From: Paenibacillus marchantiophytorum
GTDB taxonomy: Bacteria; Bacillota; Bacilli; Paenibacillales; NBRC-103111
Assembly: GCF_014640555.1 (NCBI RefSeq)
Contig: NZ_BMHE01000005.1
Location: 62,001-126,000, forward strand
Reading direction: 5' to 3'
DNA length: 64,000 bases
Shown here one piece after another: positions 26,825-34,735 of the stretch. Both the position numbers and the translations under genes were made by a program. Under the pieces are notes generated by a model. It saw only the letters and a program-made list of their open reading frames with translations. It was not told the origin of the DNA and did no database searches. The stretch's first letter is position 1; each line of letters opens with the position of its first letter.

Positions 26825-28588
26825 TTAAACCGTGGCCGCTTGGTGCAGCGGCATCGTGTAGTACTGAGCCGGCTGCTGCGCGTCCGGCGGGAAGTGCACG
26901 ACGAGCAGCTCCTTGCTGCTGGCGTCGATCTCCCCGCTTTGCAGATACGTCTGCAAAGAGAACGGCAGGACCTCCAGCATAACATGCTTATGGAGGTCTT
27001 TCTCGTTAATGCGCAGCAGGTGGAAATCTCCGCTGAGCAGCTCAGGCTGCTCCGCTAGCAGCTTGAAGTAGCGGTTCTGCTCGGACTTCTCGAGTGTGAA
27101 GTCCCACCAGATTTTGCGCGGCTTATATTTATGACCCAGGAAATAATCCAGCTTCATCAGGCCTTCAATGATGTGCATGTCAATCGTTTCGCGGGACATC
27201 AGGAAATCACGCAACCGTGTGAATAGATCCTCGAGTTGATGCCCGATTTTCTGCCAGCCGCGGCCTTCCCAGAAGTCGCCGAACTCTTGGAAGAAATCAA
27301 ACGCAGAGGCAAACTCGTGTTTGATCAAATATTTGACCGTATGATCCATCCGATGCGCATTCCAATATTTCTCAAGCACATCCTCGACACGTTTGATCCG
27401 AATCAAATCGGTGAACGGAAGGATGTCATTGCCCAAGATTTCATAAGGAGCATGATCCATATAAATATAGCCATATTTGTGCGCGTCGTTGCGCATGCCG
27501 GTTCCGCGCAGCATTTTCAGAAAACCAAGCTGCAATTCTTCCGGTCCAAGTTCGAATACATCGTTAAATGTCTTGCGGAACGAGTTATAGTCCTCTTCGG
27601 GCAAGCCGGCAATCAAATCAAGATGCTGGTCGATTTTCAAACTATTCTTCACTTTGGACACCGTGCGGCTGAGCTTGAAGAAGTTTTGTCTGCGCTGCAC
27701 CAAATCATTGGTCGTATCGTTCGTAGATTGCACGCCGATTTCGAAACGGAAGGTTCCCGGAGGCGCATTTTCCGCCAAATAATCGAGAACTTCCGGACGC
27801 ATGATGTCAGCCGTAATCTCGAACTGGAACACCGTGCCGCGGTGGTTGGCAATGAGGAATTCGAAGATTTCCATCGCATAATCCCGCTTGATATTGAAGG
27901 TGCGGTCAACGAACTTAATCAGCTTCGCCCCGGAATCGATCAAGTACAGAAGATCCGACTTCGTTCGTTCCATGTCAAAATAGCGCACGCCCACCTCAAT
28001 ACTGGAGAGGCAGAATTGACAGGAGAATGGACAGCCGCGGCTCGTTTCAAAATAAACGACCCGATTCGCCAAGCTTGGCACATCTTCCGCAAAACGATGC
28101 GGGGATGGGATGTCATCAAGCTTAAGCTTAGGCCTGCCCGGCATCAGAATAACTTCCTCGCCTTTGCGGTAAGCGAGCCCGTACACGAAATGGTATTTGC
28201 GCGTTGTCGAAATTTCCGTGAGCAGCTGGTGGAAAGTCTCTTCCCCTTCGCCCATGACGATGAAATCGACCTCTGGGATGCGATTCATCCAATATTCCGT
28301 ATCGTAGGAAACTTCGGGACCGCCCAGCATGATCAGAATATCCGGTCGAATCTTTTTGATCATTTTGATAATCGTAATCGTCTCTTCAATGTTCCAAATA
28401 TAGCATGAAAAACCCAGCACATCCGGGGCTTTTTGATAAATATCCGACACCACATTCATAACGGGATCTTTAATCGTATACTCTGAAATTTCCACGTCAA
28501 AATCCTTCTCGCAAAACGCCTTTAGATAGCGCAGTGCCAAGGAGGTATGAATGAATTTCGCATTTAAGGTAGATACAAGTACTTTCAT
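26825..28588 (-). CDS. B12-binding-domain radical-SAM protein with DUF4080-like tail
   Basis: A 587-residue protein in three parts. Residues 1-140 form a cobalamin-binding-like Rossmann domain (VLGFSCYIWNIEET, ILIMLGGPEVSYD). Residues ~170-400 form the radical-SAM barrel with cluster cysteines in SRGCPFSCQFCLSS. The C-terminal region of ~180 residues resembles DUF4080. Relatives methylate or rearrange unactivated carbons; substrate unknown. The B12 domain lacks an obvious DxHxxG, so cobalamin binding may be base-off or lost. It is followed by its own terminator. Confidence 0.85.
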   Translation of the reverse strand: MKVLVSTLNAKFIHTSLALRYLKAFCEKDFDVEISEYTIKDPVMNVVSDIYQKAPDVLGFSCYIWNIEETITIIKMIKKIRPDILIMLGGPEVSYDTEYWMNRIPEVDFIVMGEGEETFHQLLTEISTTRKYHFVYGLAYRKGEEVILMPGRPKLKLDDIPSPHRFAEDVPSLANRVVYFETSRGCPFSCQFCLSSIEVGVRYFDMERTKSDLLYLIDSGAKLIKFVDRTFNIKRDYAMEIFEFLIANHRGTVFQFEITADIMRPEVLDYLAENAPPGTFRFEIGVQSTNDTTNDLVQRRQNFFKLSRTVSKVKNSLKIDQHLDLIAGLPEEDYNSFRKTFNDVFELGPEELQLGFLKMLRGTGMRNDAHKYGYIYMDHAPYEILGNDILPFTDLIRIKRVEDVLEKYWNAHRMDHTVKYLIKHEFASAFDFFQEFGDFWEGRGWQKIGHQLEDLFTRLRDFLMSRETIDMHIIEGLMKLDYFLGHKYKPRKIWWDFTLEKSEQNRYFKLLAEQPELLSGDFHLLRINEKDLHKHVMLEVLPFSLQTYLQSGEIDASSKELLVVHFPPDAQQPAQYYTMPLHQAATV

Positions 28589-28678
28589 TCGCCAAAAACC
28601 TCGTTCTGTTCTCGTTTATCGTTCTCTCTTAATTCTACACGAAAACCGAGGAAATACAAAGACAAGCCTCCAAGCTTG

Positions 28679-28906
28679 CTAAAGAATCATATCGTCATCC
28701 AAAAGCGGGTTTTCATACGGAAACTGTAGATAGGATGCTTCTTGGATGGCATTTTTCCAGCGTTCAGCATGACTGTAGAGCTGATCTTCGACTTCCTTGA
28801 TTCTTTGCTGAAGCTCACCTGTGTGCTCGCCATCCGAGCCGCGCTGCAGCTCTTGCTGCAAGGTTGTCCGTTCCTCAAACCATTGTGTCAATTGATATAA
28901 GAGCAT
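28679..28906 (-). CDS. Small coiled-coil protein of unknown function
   Basis: About 75 residues if ATG 28906 is used, because GGTGG lies eight bases before it; ATG 28921 would add five residues. The predicted protein is acidic and helical (WFEERTTLQQELQRG, LQQRIKEVEDQLYSHAERW) and ends NPLLDDDMIL. I recognise no family. Codon use looks like real coding sequence. It lies upstream of the radical-SAM gene on the same strand with an 90-bp gap. Confidence 0.6.
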   Translation of the reverse strand: MLLYQLTQWFEERTTLQQELQRGSDGEHTGELQQRIKEVEDQLYSHAERWKNAIQEASYLQFPYENPLLDDDMIL

Positions 28907-29078
28907 CGGGATTACCACCATTTCTCAGAGCATAAGGTTGTAGCTGCTAGTCTTGCCCGGCGTTGCCCATTACATACCAAAAAGCCAAACTCGTTTCATT
29001 TGCTTTTGCTTACGTGGTATATTGTAAGTTAAATGATCTGACCGGAAGGTAAGCGATCGCAATAGGAGGTCTTTTTTC

Positions 29079-30080
29079 ATGCAAAAAAAGCCAGACAAGG
29101 GTCAAAAACCCCAAAAAACGTATAGTCAAAAACCAACTTTTAAACAGAAATCAAGCTCGAGCCCGAGCATGCCAAGGGTCACGCCAGAGAATACGCGTCA
29201 ATATACGGTGAAAGAGCCGATGGAGCTTTTGCCTTTTTTAATTGAGAAGTTGTCGAGTCTGGGACGAAATGCGGTAAAAGCGGTCCTCGCGCGCGGACAA
29301 GTTGCTGTCAACGGGAAAGCTGTGACGGCCTACAACCATCCACTGCTGCCGGATCAAGTCGTCACCATTAACAAGGATAAAGTCGTAGAAGATATTCCTT
29401 TGGCGGGTATGATCATTCTGCATGAGGACGAAGATGTCATCGTCATTCAAAAAGATGCGGGACTTCTGTCGATCGCAGCCAATGCGGAAAAAAATGAAAT
29501 AACAGCCTATCGGCAGCTCACTGCGCACGTACGCAACCATGATCCCAAAGCACGGATTTTCGTCGTTCATCGCCTGGACCGGGACACTTCCGGTGTCATG
29601 ATGTTTGCCAAAAATGAGAAATCCCAACAGCATCTGCAAAACACTTGGCAGGAAAGTGTCAAAGAGCGCACCTATGTCGCTTTAGTTGAAGGCATGGTGC
29701 GGAAGCCCGAAGGAACGATCTCGTCCTGGCTCAAAGAGAATCCGAAATCGCTAAAAATGTTTTCTACCCCCTACCCCAATGACGGTCAGCATGCCGTAAC
29801 GCATTACAAAACATTGCAATCTAACAAAGGTTTTTCTCTGTTAGAGGTCAATCTGGAGACGGGCCGTAAGAACCAGATCCGCGTCCATATGCAGGATATC
29901 GGTCATCCCGTGGTTGGCGACAAGAAATACGGCTCAAAAACGAAGGAGATCGGCCGGCTTGGCCTGCATGCGCGTGTGCTTGCGTTTGTGCATCCGACGA
30001 CAGGTCAGCTTCTGCGCTACGAAACGAGTATTCCTAAGTTGTTTATGAATCCTTTCCGGGAAGTGCCTGGGAAGAAGTAA
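29079..30080 (+). CDS. RluA-family pseudouridine synthase with basic N-terminal extension
   Basis: A 333-residue enzyme that isomerises uridine to pseudouridine in rRNA or tRNA. The first ~45 residues are Lys/Gln/Ser-rich and probably unstructured. An S4 RNA-binding domain follows (LIEKLSSLGRNAVKAVLARG). The catalytic domain has HRLDRDTSGVMMFAKN with the essential Asp, and later LETGRKNQIRVHMQDIGHP. It is closest to the RluD/YhcT-like branch; the exact target base is not readable. AGGAGG precedes ATG 29079. The next gene starts 29 bp downstream, suggesting an operon. Confidence 0.9.
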   Translation: MQKKPDKGQKPQKTYSQKPTFKQKSSSSPSMPRVTPENTRQYTVKEPMELLPFLIEKLSSLGRNAVKAVLARGQVAVNGKAVTAYNHPLLPDQVVTINKDKVVEDIPLAGMIILHEDEDVIVIQKDAGLLSIAANAEKNEITAYRQLTAHVRNHDPKARIFVVHRLDRDTSGVMMFAKNEKSQQHLQNTWQESVKERTYVALVEGMVRKPEGTISSWLKENPKSLKMFSTPYPNDGQHAVTHYKTLQSNKGFSLLEVNLETGRKNQIRVHMQDIGHPVVGDKKYGSKTKEIGRLGLHARVLAFVHPTTGQLLRYETSIPKLFMNPFREVPGKK

Positions 30081-30109
30081 GGCTGACAGCAGAAAGGAGA
30101 CAGGGACAG

Positions 30110-31066
30110 ATGAAAATCGTTGTACTTGATGGATATACGCTCAATCCTGGCGATCTGAATTGGGATGAGCTGCGAGCGCTCGGTGAGGTTGTTTTGTATG
30201 ACCGGACGGCGGAGTCTCAAATCGTTGAACGTTCCTTGGAAGCGGAAATTGTGCTCACGAATAAGACACCTTTGTCGGCCGAAAGCATCGAGCAGCTCCC
30301 TCATCTCCGTTACATTGGCGTACTCGCGACCGGGTACAATATCGTTGATACGCAGACAGCTAGGGAAAAGGGCATTGTGGTTACGAATGTTCCGGCTTAC
30401 AGCACGCATTCCGTCGCTCAGTTGGTTTTTGCTTTGCTTTTGGAATTCTGCCATCGCACCCAGCAGCATAGCGACAGCGTGCTGAACGGGGACTGGGCGG
30501 CCTCGATCGATTTCAGCTACACCCGCTCCCCTCTGGTGGAGCTATCCGGGAAAACGATGGGACTTGTCGGCCTCGGACAAATCGGCAGGCAAACAGCCCT
30601 CATTGCCCAAGCTATGGGCATGAACGTCATCGCTTCAGGCAGCGGCAAGCGTGTGCCGGAGCCTATCGCGGGCATCGAATGGGTGCAGCTGGATGAGCTT
30701 CTGCAGCGGGCTGATGTTGTCAGCCTGCATTGCCCTCTGACGCCAGAGACGAACCAACTGATCAAAGCGCAGCGGATCGCGCTGATGAAGCCGACGGCGA
30801 TTCTGCTCAACACGGCCAGAGGCGGGCTTCTGCATGAAGCGGATGTCGCGCAAGCGCTGAATGAAGGCCGATTGGCCGGTGCGGGTCTGGATGTTCTGAC
30901 CGTTGAGCCGCCGAAACCGGACAATCCATTGCTGCATGCGCGCAATGTGATCATCACGCCGCATATTGCTTGGGCAACGCAGGAAGCGCGCACACGATTG
31001 ATGGGCATTGCGGTTAGCAATGTTCGTGCTTATGCGGCTGGCTCGCCTGTGAATGTAATTAGGTAA
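30110..31066 (+). CDS. D-2-hydroxyacid dehydrogenase (glycerate/hydroxypyruvate-reductase-like)
   Basis: A 318-residue NAD(P)-dependent dehydrogenase. The nucleotide motif is GLVGLGQIGRQTALIAQAMG. The catalytic triad can be placed as Arg in NTARGGLLHEAD, Glu in VEPPKPDNPL and His in TPHIAWATQEAR. The N-terminal substrate domain contains TNKTPLSAESIEQLPHLRYI. It most resembles hydroxypyruvate/glyoxylate reductases, but substrate assignment inside this family is unreliable. AAGGAGACAGGGACAG precedes the ATG, and it probably shares a transcript with the pseudouridine synthase. Confidence 0.88.
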   Translation: MKIVVLDGYTLNPGDLNWDELRALGEVVLYDRTAESQIVERSLEAEIVLTNKTPLSAESIEQLPHLRYIGVLATGYNIVDTQTAREKGIVVTNVPAYSTHSVAQLVFALLLEFCHRTQQHSDSVLNGDWAASIDFSYTRSPLVELSGKTMGLVGLGQIGRQTALIAQAMGMNVIASGSGKRVPEPIAGIEWVQLDELLQRADVVSLHCPLTPETNQLIKAQRIALMKPTAILLNTARGGLLHEADVAQALNEGRLAGAGLDVLTVEPPKPDNPLLHARNVIITPHIAWATQEARTRLMGIAVSNVRAYAAGSPVNVIR

Positions 31067-31099
31067 CCCTTTCGTTGACTTTGGGTAGACACAACTAAG

Positions 31100-31291
31100 G
31101 ATAGGAGCCTCCAAAGACTTCTATTCCTACAAATGAGCTGTTTTTGGCGCGGATAAGAGCTTCTAGGGGCTCTTATTTGTCTGTGTGGGGGAGTTTGGGC
31201 GGATTTGAGTGACGATAGGAGTCTCCAAAGACTTCTATTCCTACAAATAAGCTGTTTTTGGCACGGATAAGAGCTTCTAGGGGCTCTTATT
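31100..31291. repeat. Four-module palindromic intergenic element, copy C
   Basis: Modules of the ATAAGAGC...GCTCTTAT type begin at about 31100, 31152, 31214 and 31266 (spacings 52, 62, 52). The two halves are almost perfect 114-bp direct repeats. The element lies just after the dehydrogenase gene and may also end its transcript, because module 4 is a strong hairpin. Confidence 0.85.
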
Positions 31292-31299
31292 TGTCTGTG

Positions 31300-31347
31300 T
31301 GGGGGGGGGGTTGGAGTTGGATTGGGGTTGGGTTGGTGGGTTGGTGG
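31300..31347 (+). repeat. G-rich tract directly after element C
   Basis: A run of ten to eleven G is followed by a series of GG and GGG groups separated by TT or similar (TTGGAGTTGGATTGGGGTTG...). The plus strand could fold into G-quadruplexes. Confidence 0.7.
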
Positions 31348-31410
31348 CGATTATAAGAAAAACCTAGCCTGCGGCTAGGTCTTCAAGTCCAAGCATCTTC
31401 GCAAGCCTCC

Positions 31411-31597
31411 TTACGAACTCAATAACCTTTATTCGGCCAAAATCGCTCATTCTGAAAATCTAATGAATACCAGATGCGCTATTTCAAGCAATTGATAACA
31501 ATTTGGCCAATAAAGTACAGGGTAACACCAATCCAGTTCATTAAATCTCCAAAGTAGCCATTTTCTCGTCTTTAAGCCATCCTACAGTTCATTAGAC
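31411..31597 (-). repeat. Four-module intergenic element, copy D (relative of the 19111 units)
   Basis: Read on the minus strand, TAATGAACTG modules are 51 bp apart, followed by GCGCATCTGGTATTCATTA about 60 bp later and GGTTATTGAGTTCGTAAG 50 bp after that. Order, spacing and many bases match the tandem units at 19111-20197, but the sequence is clearly diverged. A small hairpin (CCTAGCC / GGCTAGG) lies beside it at about 31363-31381. Confidence 0.75.
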
Positions 31598-31703
31598 CCC
31601 ACTCAAGACGGAAAACCTCTAAGCAAAAAGGCCTGCGGTGGATGTCATCTAAAAAGGTAGAACCCCTTAAATCCACCCAAAAACTTATCCTATTATCTCA
31701 AAA

Positions 31704-31753
31704 AAGAGGCTGCTTCCAAGGTTTTCAACCTTGGGAGACAGCCTCTTTTCCAT
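31704..31753 (-). terminator. Terminator after mqnD
   Basis: Minus strand: AAAAGAGGCTGTCTCCCAAGG pairs with CCTTGGAAGCAGCCTCTTTT. It belongs to the same terminator family as those at 20289 and 24511. Confidence 0.85.
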
Positions 31754-32599
31754 TTATTTCAACAAAGCCGCATAATCCAGCTGCGGCACGAGCCCTGTTT
31801 GGGCTGCGCGCTCCAGCAAGGTCAAGACGGCGCCATAGCCGCTTTCACCCAGATCAGCGGTGAACTCATTAACGTACAGGTCGATGTGCTGCTGCGCGAC
31901 CTGCGGGTCCATCTCTTGCGCGTGCTGCATGACATAGTCGCGCGAAGCTTCCGGATGCGCCCACGCGTACTGCACCGATGCGCGAGCCCAGCCGGCAAGC
32001 GCCTCAAGATCCATCGAGCGCCGCGCAATGATGGCGCCGAGCGGGATTGGCAGGCCGGTGTCGCTTTCCCACCAGCTGCCCAGATCCGTGAGAAGCGCTA
32101 ACCCGTACGACGGGTAAGTGAAGCGCGCTTCATGAATGACAAGGCCGGCATCGATGTGGCCGTCCCGCACCGCGGGCATGATCTCGTGGAACGGCATGAC
32201 CACGATATCACCCACGCCGCCGGGGACATTTTGTTCCGCCCAGAGGCGGAACAGCAGGTACGCGGTCGAGCGCTCGCTCGGCACCGCGACCCGGCGACCG
32301 CTCAGCGCGGCCGGGTCTGCGGCTGCGCCGTCACTGCTCGGCTGCGTCAGCACGAGCGGGCCGCAGCCTCTGCCCAAAGCGCCGCCGCAAGGCAGCAGCG
32401 CGTAATCATTCAGCACCCAGGGGAGCGCTGCATACGAGATTTTCAAGACATCGGGGCCAACGCCTTCGGCTGCCAACCGATTGGTAATATCGATGTCCGC
32501 ATATTGGACATCAAGCTCAGGCGCACCCGGAATTAATCCGTGCGCCCACGCGTGGAAGACAAATGTATCATTGGGACAGGGTGAATACGCAATTTTCAT
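31754..32599 (-). CDS. mqnD: 1,4-dihydroxy-6-naphthoate synthase
   Basis: MqnD converts cyclic dehypoxanthinyl futalosine to 1,4-dihydroxy-6-naphthoate in the futalosine route to menaquinone. The 281 residues have a periplasmic-binding-protein-like fold. The N-terminus IAYSPCPNDTFVFHAW is diagnostic, as is DVLKISYAALPWVLNDY. HEARFTYPSYGL is also conserved. It starts one base after the mqnB stop, so the two are translated together. The base composition is noticeably G+C-rich. The other mqn genes are not in this window. Confidence 0.93.
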   Translation of the reverse strand: MKIAYSPCPNDTFVFHAWAHGLIPGAPELDVQYADIDITNRLAAEGVGPDVLKISYAALPWVLNDYALLPCGGALGRGCGPLVLTQPSSDGAAADPAALSGRRVAVPSERSTAYLLFRLWAEQNVPGGVGDIVVMPFHEIMPAVRDGHIDAGLVIHEARFTYPSYGLALLTDLGSWWESDTGLPIPLGAIIARRSMDLEALAGWARASVQYAWAHPEASRDYVMQHAQEMDPQVAQQHIDLYVNEFTADLGESGYGAVLTLLERAAQTGLVPQLDYAALLK

Positions 32600-32600
32600 C

Positions 32601-33242
32601 TTAAAGCACCTCCGCTAGGACTGAACTTGCTGCTTCTAAAGCTTTAAAGGCATCCCCGATGCGCCAGGCATCGCGGTCGCGTGGACCAATCGCGTTCGAG
32701 ATCGCGCGAATCTCCAGTACCGGCACGCCGCGCTGCTCGGCGGCCGTGGCGATGCCGAAGCCTTCCATGGCTTCGGCGGCCGCCCCAGGCACGCGCGCGG
32801 CAAGCGCCGCCGCGGTCGCCGCCGTGCCGGTGGCCGTCGCGACGGTGAGCACCGGCCCCGCTTGCGCGGACAATCCGGCGGCTTGCAGCGCCGCCGTCAC
32901 TCGCTCGGCCAATGCGGCGTCAACGCTAACGCGTGTTGAGCCGAAGCCGAGCTCGTCCAAGCTGCTGAAGCCATCCAGCAGCTCTACCCCCAGATCGGCG
33001 GCAATAATTTCGTTGGCAACTACCAACGAGCCGATCTCCGCCTTTCCTACAAATCCGCCAGCAATACCGGCAATAATAACCAAATCATATTCAGCTTTTG
33101 CAAGCTCCAAAGCTCCGTTAACCGCCGCCGCAGCAATTCCCACGCCAGCCAAGGCAAATTCAAAGCGGCTATCATGGCCCAGACCACGCTGGACAGCGTC
33201 TCTTTCAGGCGCAACCGCCGTCATTACAAGTATACGCTTCAT
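32601..33242 (-). CDS. mqnB: Futalosine hydrolase
   Basis: MqnB removes adenine or hypoxanthine from futalosine in the alternative menaquinone pathway. The 213 residues belong to the nucleoside phosphorylase-like family, with VMTAVAPERDAVQRGL, VIIAGIAGGFVGKAEIGSLVVA and the base-site AEAMEGFGIATAAEQRGVP. AAGGGGATAAG precedes ATG 33242. Its pairing with mqnD makes the assignment firm over other nucleosidases. The gene is Ala-rich and G+C-rich compared with neighbours. Confidence 0.92.
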   Translation of the reverse strand: MKRILVMTAVAPERDAVQRGLGHDSRFEFALAGVGIAAAAVNGALELAKAEYDLVIIAGIAGGFVGKAEIGSLVVANEIIAADLGVELLDGFSSLDELGFGSTRVSVDAALAERVTAALQAAGLSAQAGPVLTVATATGTAATAAALAARVPGAAAEAMEGFGIATAAEQRGVPVLEIRAISNAIGPRDRDAWRIGDAFKALEAASSVLAEVL

Positions 33243-33298
33243 TAGGCTTATCCCCTTTGTATAGAAAGAAATCTCCTCTTTATTTTACATGACTGCGT

Positions 33299-33351
33299 TT
33301 GACAATTCCAACTAATTTGATTACTATCTAATTAGATATAATTCTAATTAG
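33299..33351 (+). promoter_or_regulatory. Promoter and palindromic operator of the ArsR-DUF2087 gene
   Basis: TTGACA (33299-33304), 17-bp spacer, TACTAT (33322-33327). Two identical palindromes CTAATTAG follow at 33328-33335 and 33344-33351, 16 bp apart, over the likely transcription start. A third partial ACTAATT is in the spacer. Autorepression by the encoded ArsR-type protein is a reasonable inference. Confidence 0.7.
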
Positions 33352-33366
33352 TTGAGGTGACCAAAC

Positions 33367-33972
33367 ATGCAGTTGGATAAAATCATCACCTACCACAAAG
33401 CGCTGGCTGACCCGACACGAATCCGAATACTCATTCTGCTGGCTGAAGGTGAAAGCAATGGCCAAGTCCTTGCCGAGAAATTGGGCATCACGCCTGCGAC
33501 CATCACACATCACGCTGCCAAACTTAGGGAAGCCAGTCTTATTTATGAGCGCAGAGACAAGAATACGATTTATTTCGCATTGAATGAGTACTTTATACGC
33601 AGCCATGCCACCGCGACCATCGATCTCATCTATAAAAACAAGAAAGGGGGAACGGACCCCATGGACGATCAAGAGGCTAAGAGCAACGTTCAGCAATCCA
33701 TCATTCGCAATTTCTTCACCCAAGATGGTAAACTCAAACATATCCCTGCTCAGCTCAAAAAAAAGCTAATTGTCCTGAAGCATCTGATCGAGCAATTGGA
33801 GAAAGGACGCAGCTATACGGAAAAAGAGCTGAATGTTTGGATCGAGCAGTTTCATCCCGATTTCGCCACGATCCGCCGAGAGTTCATCATGCATCAGTTC
33901 ATGTTTCGGGAAAATAACATTTATGAATTGAACCCCGCTGAAATGTGGACGAAATGGGAAACCTTATCTTAA
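33367..33972 (+). CDS. ArsR-family regulator with C-terminal DUF2087
   Basis: A 201-residue protein. Residues 1-85 form a winged helix of the ArsR type (HKALADPTRIRILILLAEG, ITPATITHHAAKLREASLI). Residues ~115-200 match DUF2087 (KHIPAQLKKKLIVLKHLIEQ, FHPDFATIRREFIMHQFMFR), a small domain often fused to such regulators. No metal-binding Cys pair is seen, so it is not an arsenic sensor. The gene stands behind a palindromic operator that it may bind. Its target besides itself is unknown. Confidence 0.85.
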   Translation: MQLDKIITYHKALADPTRIRILILLAEGESNGQVLAEKLGITPATITHHAAKLREASLIYERRDKNTIYFALNEYFIRSHATATIDLIYKNKKGGTDPMDDQEAKSNVQQSIIRNFFTQDGKLKHIPAQLKKKLIVLKHLIEQLEKGRSYTEKELNVWIEQFHPDFATIRREFIMHQFMFRENNIYELNPAEMWTKWETLS

Positions 33973-34070
33973 AAGTCGTTGCCTGTGATTCGCCACATTT
34001 CATCATTATGCTAAGTATGATATAGTTACTTGTAGAGATACATTTTACAAAAAGGCAGGTGAAACTGCAG

Positions 34071-34379
34071 ATGAGACCTCTTTTCCATCCTGCTCGGGGC
34101 GATCTTGAATTAGCAACTATTCTACATGCGCTCAGTGATGACAATCGTTTGAGAGTCATTAAACGTCTCCATGAACACGGCGAGTTGTATTGCGGCGCTA
34201 TCGAAATAGATATTCCCAAGTCCACGCTATCCCATCATCTGAAGGTTTTACGTGAATCCGGGTTGATCCATACGCGTATGGAAGGCACCCTTCGTTATAC
34301 CTCATTGCGCCGCGATGATCTGCAAGCCAGATTTCCCGGTCTGCTGGATACCATCTTACCGCTAGTCAGCACATCATAG
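34071..34379 (+). CDS. ArsR-family winged-helix regulator
   Basis: About 102 residues from ATG 34071, nine bases after GGCAGGTG; a GTG start at 34059 is possible but would sit on the ribosome site. The winged helix is typical (LATILHALSDDNRLRVIKRLHEHG, IPKSTLSHHLKVLRESGLIHTRMEG). Only one Cys (ELYCGAIE) is present, so metal sensing by a Cys pair is unlikely. It may be a general repressor like the YczG/PagR groups. A terminator overlaps its stop codon. Confidence 0.85.
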   Translation: MRPLFHPARGDLELATILHALSDDNRLRVIKRLHEHGELYCGAIEIDIPKSTLSHHLKVLRESGLIHTRMEGTLRYTSLRRDDLQARFPGLLDTILPLVSTS

Positions 34380-34423
34380 CTTCCTGTTCCATGGTTGACC
34401 ATGGCGATGGGAAGCTTTTTTTC
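34379..34423 (+). terminator. Terminator after the second ArsR gene
   Basis: AGCTTCC...CCATGG pairs with CCATGG...GGGAAGCT and is followed by seven T. Confidence 0.85.
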
Positions 34424-34497
34424 AAATATACAGGGCAAATATCCATACGCTCTCCGCATCTGTAACATATCCTAATTTTGTGAAGGGAGGGATTGAC

Positions 34498-34605
34498 ATG
34501 AGTTGTGGTTGCGGACCATCTGTACCTTACACTGGCACATCTGTAGTCCTCGTTTTATACATCCTCTTGGTTATCGTTCTTAGTACTTTCGGATTTGGTT
34601 GGTAA
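34498..34605 (+). CDS. YjcZ-type tiny membrane protein (sporulation-associated family)
   Basis: A 35-codon gene: ATG 34498 stands six bases after GAAGGGAGGGA and ends TAA at 34605. The peptide starts MSCGCGPSVPYTG, then has one membrane helix (VVLVLYILLVIVLSTF) and ends GFGW. This is the layout of the YjcZ/TIGR01732 family of tiny transmembrane proteins in Bacillales, often many copies per genome and linked to sporulation. Function is unknown. Confidence 0.8.
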   Translation: MSCGCGPSVPYTGTSVVLVLYILLVIVLSTFGFGW

Positions 34606-34735
34606 TTGGAAAATAGCGGCTGGGACGATGTTTTCCGTTCTGGTCGCTTACTTTTGGGATACCTTTTAAGCTATAATCGTAATAGTTCACTAATCAGTCA
34701 ATGATACATACCTATCCAGGATGGAGCGAGGAATT

